A stretch of DNA of 64,000 nucleotides, from the NCBI GenBank assembly GCA_004764695.1, contig SMSO01000033.1, positions 2,185,001-2,249,000 of the forward strand. Direction: 5' to 3'. Below, piece by piece: positions 56,666-64,000 of this stretch. Origin of the DNA: Schizochytrium sp. TIO01. Taxonomy: Eukaryota > Sar > Bigyra > Thraustochytrida > Thraustochytriidae. The translations under genes and the position numbers were made by a program. Numbering within the stretch: position 1 is the stretch's first letter; every line of letters begins with the position of its first letter. The notes beneath the pieces were generated by a model that was not told where the DNA came from, did no database searches, and saw only the letters and a program-made list of their open reading frames with translations.

Positions 56666-59600
56666 ATGGCTATGACCAACATGATCAAGATGTGGCGCAC
56701 CGCAGCTGTGATCGTCGCTCTTGTGGGCGCATCCTCGCAGATTGCATCCGGCCAGTCTAGCTGTGAAGCTGGCCTCTCGCAAACCCTTGTCCAGAACAAT
56801 GCTCGCTGTGACTACCAGGGCGTTCCCACGCTCCCGTCAACCCTCGACACCTGCTGTGGTCTCTCCAGCAGCAGCGATGTCACGGACTCAAGTGATGGCG
56901 TCTGCCGTGACATCCACACTGACAAGGCCTTCTGTGCTGACGATGACTGCAGTGACCTCGGTGAGGGCGATGAGCTCATCCTTTACCTCACCATGAACCA
57001 AACCACCTCTGATGAGACCTGCTGCCGTACCTGCAAGTGCATTGGTGACCCCGACTGCACTGCCTTCGACGGCTCCCACGCCTCCTGGGTCCTCTGTGAT
57101 GGCCGCAAGATCAAGAACTGCAAAATGGGCAAGAAGGTTTGCCTCAGCCAGGTCGATCACCTCGGCAACCAATGCCAGTGGCTCAAGGGCACCGACAGCT
57201 GGTCTAACTTTCTTGAGTCTGGCAGCCCCTGCCAGCCCAACTTCGAACTCTCCGGATACCCCACCATGCAGATGTACAAGCGTGGCGATTTCGAGCTTAA
57301 CCTTACCCTCGGTGAGCGCGGTATCATTCGCGAGATTGTCGTGACCAGCGGCGCTGGCGACCTCTACACCATGACTGCTGACGACTGCTTTGAGTACGAT
57401 CCTCGTACGCACACCACTGCCAACACCAAGAAGGCATGGACCACTTCTAAGAGCAACATCCCCAGCACCTGGTCCGTTTCCACCCCTAACGATGTTGAGA
57501 TCACTTGGCGCATTGCTGACAGCACTGCTGGCGTCGTGATTGATGCCACCTGCACCCATGCCACCAACGCTAGCTCCAACCGCTTTGACATCGACAGCCT
57601 CTACCTTGTTGGTGAGGAAACTGATGACGAGTCTGGATACTGCAGCACCGGTGTTATTGACCGTGGTCTTGCCAGCGTCAAGCTCAGCGGCGACGATGAC
57701 TACAAGTTCCAGCAGAAGTGCCTTGCCGTAAACCTCCCCGAGCTCCTTACCACCTGCAAGGCCGTCGTTGGACTTGAGTGCACCCCGCACAGTTTGAACA
57801 CCTACATCAAGTACTGGTGTGACAATGCTAGCCTCGATGACACTGACGTCGATGGCGACAGTGACCTTTGCTACACCAACCTCGCAACCAAGGGCTCTAC
57901 TGCCGATCGCGCCGAGCTTTGGGTCAAGTACCTCTGCCAGCTCAACCACGTTAACGATGTAGACAGCTGCATGTCCCTCGTTTCTCAGTTCGGCTGGGTT
58001 GAGTTCCTTAACAAGTACTCGAATGGTCTCTCTGACACCACCGCTACTGGAAGCTCGGCTACCACCACCTGCGTGTCTAACGTGTCTTCGTACTCTGTTC
58101 TTGAGGGAGACGATGCTACCTGCGCTCTTGGTATCTTTGTTGAGTATGAACTCACCACCGACAACTGGGTTCAGGCCTTCTTCATTCCCCAGAACCAGCC
58201 CCCTTGCAACGACGAGCTTGTCATCAACGGTGCTGAGCAGGCTAATCTCTTCCTGTACCCGATTCGCTTCCGTCAGTGCTCTCTCGCTGAGTCTTGCCTC
58301 CAGGACACTGGATGTGCGCCAACTGCTGGTTTTGATGTTCAATTGACCTTCAGTTCTACTGTCTGCCCGCTCCGTGGCGAGGGTGAGTGCTTTGACACAC
58401 AGTGCCAGCTCGACGAGACCACCTCCAGCAGCCCGCAAGAAATCTGTGGCACTGTCCCCACCTCCCCCCTCGATGTTGGTAGCTGCGAGTCTTGCTGCAC
58501 CACCGACGTTCTTCTCGGTAGCGACCTCGAGTCAGAGCGCTGCCGTACTCTTCTAACCCAGGTACCTTTCTGTGACACCGAGACCGAGAGCAGCCTCTGC
58601 AGTTCCCTTGCTACCTCTGCTGGTAACGGCACCCTCACCATTGAGGTCGAGCTCAACACCACTGACATGAACTGCTGCAAGAACTGTGCTGCTTGGGGTG
58701 ATCCTTTCATCTCTGCCTTCGACGGCACCAAGACCAAGTGGATCAACTGCGATGGCCGTAACGCCAACTGTGCTGTCAAGGAGGATGTCTGCATTACCCA
58801 GAAGGATCAGGCCGGTAACACTTGTGTCTACAACGCTGACATTGCTGCCCTCATTCAGACTGGATCCGACATCGGTGCTTACGGCTCTCCTTGCCAGTCC
58901 AACGTGACCCTCTCTGGTGACGCCACCCTTGAAATGTACAAGATTGACGGTCTCACTATCAGCATCACCAACGGCGAGCGCTCAGTGATTACCATGCTCA
59001 CTATTACCAACGCTGATGATACCTTCCACCTTGACTCTGCAAAGTGCTTCGACTCTGACCCTTACGATGCCTGGTCGGCTGATGATGGCACCGACATTGA
59101 GGGTGGCAGCAGTCTCACTACCAGCTTCGAGGACACTGACAGCAGCAACCAGAAGCGCTGGACTATTGTTGACGTTAACACTGGTGTCTTCCTCAAGGTT
59201 GTTTGCATTCGCATGACCTCCAAGAGCGGCTTCGTTGGCGGCTACCGCATGAACATTGAGAACCTCATTGATACCGAGCCTCAGCGTGAGGATGGTGAGG
59301 GCTTCTGTGTCTCTGGTGTCATTGATACCGGCCTTGCCACCATCAACGAAAACGGAAACACCTGCCAGGAAAACACCGAGAGCCTTCTGCTCTTCTGCCA
59401 GACCGTTGGCATTGGCACGTGCCAGTACAGCACCCTCGCCAAGGTCGTTGATGCATGGTGTGACGAGGCTGCTAACATCTACACCTCTTCCTCTGACTCT
59501 TCAAAGGCTTGCTACAAGTACATCAACCCGACCACCAGCCGCATCAGCAAGAACAAGGCAAGCATCCTTAACAACTGGCAGGAGCTTTACTGCACAGCCA

Positions 59601-60070
59601 TCGCTTCTAACCGTGAGGCCGGCACTTCCCTCAACAAGTGGCTTGACATGTGTGTATCCAGCATTCAGAACGAGGGCATCGAGTCCATGGTTGCTGAGTA
59701 TGGTGATGGTACTAGCTCGTCCACCGCCAACGCATACTGTGCCAGCTCTGTCTCTGCTTACGGTAAGCAAGCTGATGCTGACCCCTGCATGCCTGGTATG
59801 ACTGTCGAGTACTACGACACTGACAGCAGTGCCTGGACTGAGGCCTTCTTCATTCCTTACAACCTCCCCCCCTGCGATGGCAAGCTCGATATCAGTGCCA
59901 AGGGCAACATGAAGCTCTTCACCAGCCAGCTCCGCTTCAAGCAGTGCTTGCTGGACACCACCGACTGCCCTGTTGACATGCATGAGGACCTTTACTGCTC
60001 GGCTGCCCAGGGCTTCACCGTCTCCTACATGTACTCTTACAACACGGACATCTGCCCGACCAGCGCCTAA
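56666..60070 (+). CDS. Secreted cysteine-rich protein with two tandem VWD-like units
   Basis: A 1134-residue protein starting at an ATG in context CGGAATGGC. Residues 1-29 form a signal peptide (hydrophobic core TAAVIVALVGASS, likely cut after IASG). The rest is two copies of a roughly 550-residue unit (about 30-568 and 572-1134). Each copy has paired cysteines, then a VWD-like motif (GDPDCTAFDG at 127-136, GDPFISAFDG at 678-687), a CDGR turn, an ERxxI strand, a GVID-x-GLA motif, and a closing unit with AFFIP and PPC followed by a GF-V block. Several NxS/T sites suggest N-glycosylation. There is no transmembrane segment at the C-terminus. VWD domains mediate extracellular disulfide-linked assembly, so a cell-wall, matrix or mucin-like role is plausible. 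Codons are strongly C/G-ending, like AspRS, implying high expression. It is isolated between the repeat tract and empty sequence. Confidence 0.93.
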   Translation: MAMTNMIKMWRTAAVIVALVGASSQIASGQSSCEAGLSQTLVQNNARCDYQGVPTLPSTLDTCCGLSSSSDVTDSSDGVCRDIHTDKAFCADDDCSDLGEGDELILYLTMNQTTSDETCCRTCKCIGDPDCTAFDGSHASWVLCDGRKIKNCKMGKKVCLSQVDHLGNQCQWLKGTDSWSNFLESGSPCQPNFELSGYPTMQMYKRGDFELNLTLGERGIIREIVVTSGAGDLYTMTADDCFEYDPRTHTTANTKKAWTTSKSNIPSTWSVSTPNDVEITWRIADSTAGVVIDATCTHATNASSNRFDIDSLYLVGEETDDESGYCSTGVIDRGLASVKLSGDDDYKFQQKCLAVNLPELLTTCKAVVGLECTPHSLNTYIKYWCDNASLDDTDVDGDSDLCYTNLATKGSTADRAELWVKYLCQLNHVNDVDSCMSLVSQFGWVEFLNKYSNGLSDTTATGSSATTTCVSNVSSYSVLEGDDATCALGIFVEYELTTDNWVQAFFIPQNQPPCNDELVINGAEQANLFLYPIRFRQCSLAESCLQDTGCAPTAGFDVQLTFSSTVCPLRGEGECFDTQCQLDETTSSSPQEICGTVPTSPLDVGSCESCCTTDVLLGSDLESERCRTLLTQVPFCDTETESSLCSSLATSAGNGTLTIEVELNTTDMNCCKNCAAWGDPFISAFDGTKTKWINCDGRNANCAVKEDVCITQKDQAGNTCVYNADIAALIQTGSDIGAYGSPCQSNVTLSGDATLEMYKIDGLTISITNGERSVITMLTITNADDTFHLDSAKCFDSDPYDAWSADDGTDIEGGSSLTTSFEDTDSSNQKRWTIVDVNTGVFLKVVCIRMTSKSGFVGGYRMNIENLIDTEPQREDGEGFCVSGVIDTGLATINENGNTCQENTESLLLFCQTVGIGTCQYSTLAKVVDAWCDEAANIYTSSSDSSKACYKYINPTTSRISKNKASILNNWQELYCTAIASNREAGTSLNKWLDMCVSSIQNEGIESMVAEYGDGTSSSTANAYCASSVSAYGKQADADPCMPGMTVEYYDTDSSAWTEAFFIPYNLPPCDGKLDISAKGNMKLFTSQLRFKQCLLDTTDCPVDMHEDLYCSAAQGFTVSYMYSYNTDICPTSA

Positions 60071-63000
60071 GTTTTCGAATCTTGCAGAGTACGTTGATTT
60101 CATCTTCATCGCCTTTGTGATGCTGAGTTGAGGTCATCTGCTGCAGAATTTGAAATCATGACCTTGCTCAATCTCGTCAGCGGCGCGTCTTAAGCCTGGG
60201 AACTTTAGTTTTCTCCCTTGGCTCGGTGTTGTTGTGCTTTGAGTTAGGATATGCCACAGTAGTCTCGATTGGTTTCTCAACCTCGAATCCCTTTCAGTCT
60301 TTGGAGGGTAGGTGCGATGTTCTAAGAGTATGCACCTGTGCTTGTTTCAAGTGGACAGTTTCTTTTTATTACCGATTCTTTTCTCCCCAAGATGGTGTGG
60401 ATTGCTCTTTTCACAATCTTTAGCTGTATCTGGTGAAGCTAAATTGAATCTAACATCTGGCCCTCTAATGCCTATGTTTCGACCTTATCAGAAAATCCTG
60501 GATGTGAAGATGGATCTCAGCCGAAGCCACCGTGTAATAGTATCCTGACATCGATCCTGACTTCTTCTTTACATCTGTTGACTGCATACCCTGTTGTGCG
60601 TCTGACCTCCTGATATTCCTGTCGATGTGCCTGATGTGCAATTTCGCTTGCTGGAATTTTTTACCACCAGTGGTCACAGCAAAAACCTAAATACGGAGAA
60701 TCCCACCCTCTTTTTGAAATAGTTGAAAAGCGTCGCTGCCAGCCTACACGTGCAAGCCTCGACTATAACAAGCTCAACTTCCTCGCATCGCCAACCCCTA
60801 AACTCAATGAGATAATCGAGCACATGCTCAAAAGGATAACTCAATTACCATAGGATTATATGTCATATCACCAGTCTCTCTTTCCAGACCTCTTGAAAAA
60901 ATTCTTGATCTTTCTTCGGAAATGTTTTCCCTACGACTTGTAAAACCTAAACCTTAAAATCAATATAACTTTCTTCCTCTGAGGCGTTCTGTAGTGACAC
61001 GCTTGAGTCTCTTCTATACCCTACAAAATGCTCGCTAGTATAGCTTGTGAAGTTTAACCTTTGCAACCTTCGATAGCAAGTGACACAAAAAATCAACGCT
61101 GGTGCAGTTTATTGGCTCGATCCTCCCTTTCGATGTTTTTGCTGGTATGAGCACACGACCGCAACACAATTACCATCAAATATTGAAATGAAAAAACAAG
61201 ATTATCCTGTTCACTCCACCATCTGGGATCAAATCAGCAACTTTGCGCATTAGGGAGCCTCCATTCTTTTGCACACATGATCTTCTGTTCACACAACGAT
61301 ACTTGAAAAAGATCGTTTTGCAAGGTACAGCAACAACGGGACATTGATAATGAGTCCTACTGATTAATCCTTCTCAGAGCACAACTTTATATACTCCCAC
61401 AGCTACAGATGGAACTTTGATATTCGACCTCAGTGGGAGACACTCGTGCTAGGAGGTAAAAAAACACACCACACATCTCCAAATTGTTTAGTGCACGCGC
61501 ACACTGTGGTGTCAAAAGCATATATATATAAGAAAATTATCCTCCTCTTGCTCCACTGGACCATTCTTTTTCATATTCCAATCCGGTCGAGACATATTCA
61601 AGGGGTCTCAGTAATACGCACTGTCCTCTGTTCCAGCTGTTCTGTTCCAATTGTTCTGCTGCATGTCTCTGTTCTATGTTCTTCTGACCCTTCGGGAACG
61701 TGGTACAGAATCGTTCATGCGCTGTCTCAGCGAAGATGTCAGGCTTGATTAGAGCGAAGACTTTGAATGCCTTTAAGGCGGATCAATGTGAACTGGGTTC
61801 CAAGCCAAGGATACCTTCTCACTTGTGAAGCCTAGGGTTAGACTATGAATGGTCTTCGCAGCTACGAAGCCAACACCTTATCCTGGGCGTGGAGGTTCTA
61901 CGCTAACTGAGCAGTATAATATTACGTCAGGCTCTCATCATAAATTGGTGTATTGCACTACAGTCTAACCGAGCTGGACCTAGTTGCATAAGCGACGAAA
62001 GCTGATGCACAGCTAACTTCGCTTCCCTGGCCGAATGCATGCAGCCGAGAGAGCGTATTGCGATGCCAAACTTCGTTTCATAGGGCTCCATAAGCTGGGG
62101 CAATACATTTGGGCTAGTGAGTTAGACTGGCATCAAAGCAGACCGAAACAAACAAGCCAGCCAATCAACTCCTCGCCTAATCAAAGACAATCTGCCTCAG
62201 TCAATCACGATTGAAAGGCCGGTCTTCTGTTCGTGTGTCAAAGGAGTTCTCCAGGCAGATTAGCGCTGACCAAGGGCACTTTAAGGAGCTAGTCCCTCCT
62301 ATCAATCAACCAATCAATCAATCAACCAATCCACCAATCAATCAATTGATATCTCTCTCTATCGGTTTGGTCAAATCCAAGGCCAAGAAACCAAACAGCA
62401 AATAGTCTGCGCCCTCTTCCTTTGAGGATACCATATGTGCCATGGCCGCAGCAGCGTCTCTGAACCGTGGACCATTTTGTGAACTAAGAGGGATGGCAGT
62501 GCTAAGCTCTTCCGGCAGAGGTGATTTTTAATTGTGCAAAGCCAGAGGTTCGCCGCATGAAGCCGAAGGAATCGGCAGGAAACCGGCGCCTCTCTTGTCC
62601 TATTGGCAGAGGGCTCAACCAATCATGCAGAAATGGAATGCCAACAAGATTTAATTCCATAATTAGAGAGCCCCAAGAGAAGTTCTTTCTTCTTGTTAGA
62701 TGAAGGCGATACTTAGACTTTACCGTAATTGGCAATTACTGATTCCGCGAGACTTCGCTGTACGGCCATTTCTTTCTTGTGACTATTCTTTTCAAAGTGT
62801 TTTTATTCTTACTTTCATTTTGTTTAATATAAAAATTAAATTTTAAAAATGGAAATACTTGTAAGAAATAGGAAGTTGAAGGAAAAGTAAGGTTAAGAAA
62901 AGAGCGATGAGTTTCCAAGTTTCCAATGGATGAACCTTTTGAAACTTACATACGGAGTAACTCTAATGGATACGTTATGGTTCAGACGGTTTCATAAATA

Positions 63001-64000
63001 TGCAAAGTACCTGGTTATCTCAACCAGGGAAGGGTAGCTTTTGGTTCTGAAGGGAATCAGAAAGCTGAAGAAGTTGCATACTTTTGATGGTGCAAAAGAC
63101 TTAAGAATGACTTTCTGAAATCTGTATCATCTTACTTTTGTTTGGGTAATAGGAACATTCTATTAGAAGATACTCTGTGGTGCCTCAACTTTGGTTGTTT
63201 CCTTTTTAGATACTAGAATGGTTGGACCATTGCTCCATTAGTTAGCGTTGGGGAGACTGCATGTTCAGAATCGACGAATCACTTTCATTTCTTTGCTATA
63301 GTTCAATGGTCACTGATCGTTGATGATTTGGCTAAACAAGAGCTCAAAAGACAGATCATCTAAACTCATGTAGAGAAATGACCTCGATCTTCATACACAA
63401 AACCTATCAGCATAAACCAACCAAAACAAATGAAACTTAAGCAAAGAATCAGACAATGTATACATATTATTTTTCTCTAATAGCCCTACTGTTTAAAGTA
63501 TTTGTTGACTTTGCACCAAGGTCAGTTGTAGCCCTCATTTGCCTGATCAAGAGTATGCGATGTGAAATCTAAACTCAAAATTCCTCAATTTATGTGTTCT
63601 CTTTCAGTTACGAGGCGAGGGCACTGAAGAGATAGATAACCCTTCAGGAATCGAATGATTTCATTGAGCTGGCTTTGGTACCATAATAGATGTATACGGT
63701 GAGTATATTCATGGTTCAGTAGCCGAGGGCTCCAAAATCATGTTCACCTTGCCTCATAAGCTGCTGAGCAAGGAGCCCAGGGCCAATGAATCACTGCGAT
63801 TGCCAAACATTTGGTGTGACTTCCTATGAGACAGTCGTGTCGTAGCTCGTTATTCATTAGCCCTGGCAATGACTCCTTGTCCCATCTTACGTGGGTGTCG
63901 GCTTAACGGACGAGCGTGGCGTACGTTGAGATGCAACGCCATGAGAACAGAATGTTCTTTCGGTTGCAACCGCCACAAGTATCAATGAGCCTGCCGCAGT
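60071..64000. other. Right-end region without supportable genes
   Basis: About 3.9 kb. The first few hundred bases are the 3' flank of the secreted-protein gene. An AATC array lies at 62304-62345. Short protein-like frames occur near 62211-62300, 62441-62530 and 62926-63363 (the last reads almost open in one + frame but with three stops), and near 63615-63830. None can be called a gene. Confidence 0.5.
62304..62345. repeat. (AATC)n array with CCAATC variants
   Basis: About ten units, some reading AACC or CACC. Confidence 0.88.

Noticed and set aside
56888-58438. 516-codon open frame antisense to the secreted protein
   Set aside because: Same codon-bias artefact. The sense frame has a signal peptide, ordered cysteines and an internal duplication.
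59501-60109. 202-codon open frame antisense to the 3' half of the secreted protein
   Set aside because: Shadow of a strongly biased sense gene.

Overview
This window looks like a nuclear contig of a unicellular eukaryote. Seven complete or nearly complete protein genes are intronless or intron-poor and well separated. Their products are eukaryote-specific: a cytosolic AspRS with a WHEP domain, an IBB-type nuclear import receptor, an RCC1-repeat protein, an HMG-box/histone-fold protein and a large TPR protein. No operons, rRNA or tRNA genes were found. A stramenopile such as a thraustochytrid would fit the long single-exon genes and the strong C/G-ending codon bias of the two probably highly expressed genes, but that assignment is inference.

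Layout. 1-11.4 kb is ordinary gene space: a partial importin-alpha-like gene (-) divergent from AspRS (+), an RCC1-repeat protein (+), an unrecognised basic protein (-) and an HMG-box/histone-fold/PIP-box protein (-). 11.4-16.9 kb is gene-poor, with short repeats. 16.9-24.6 kb carries three + strand genes: a 288-aa unknown, a 1605-aa TPR protein and a 224-aa basic protein. 25.3-26.7 kb holds a decayed coding sequence on the minus strand, split into blocks in different frames, with a short TTAGG-type array about 0.7 kb upstream of it.

About 28-56.6 kb is a simple-repeat archipelago: dozens of microsatellite arrays, mostly tetranucleotides, including an uninterrupted (TTTG)100, plus several minisatellites. 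These alternate with AT-rich spacers and GC-richer islands. Some islands contain exon-like pieces with good splice sites, but no convincing complete gene. 56.7-60.1 kb encodes a secreted cysteine-rich protein made of two tandem copies of a roughly 550-residue unit with a VWD-like motif. 60.1-64 kb has no gene I can support.

The genes do not form an evident pathway. The shared theme is nuclear housekeeping and scaffolding (import, chromatin, translation, RCC1 and TPR scaffolds), with one extracellular protein isolated beyond the repeat tract. The most noteworthy items are the HMG-box + histone-fold + PIP-box architecture, the WHEP domain on AspRS, the uncatalogued decayed minus-strand gene, and the 28-kb simple-repeat tract.
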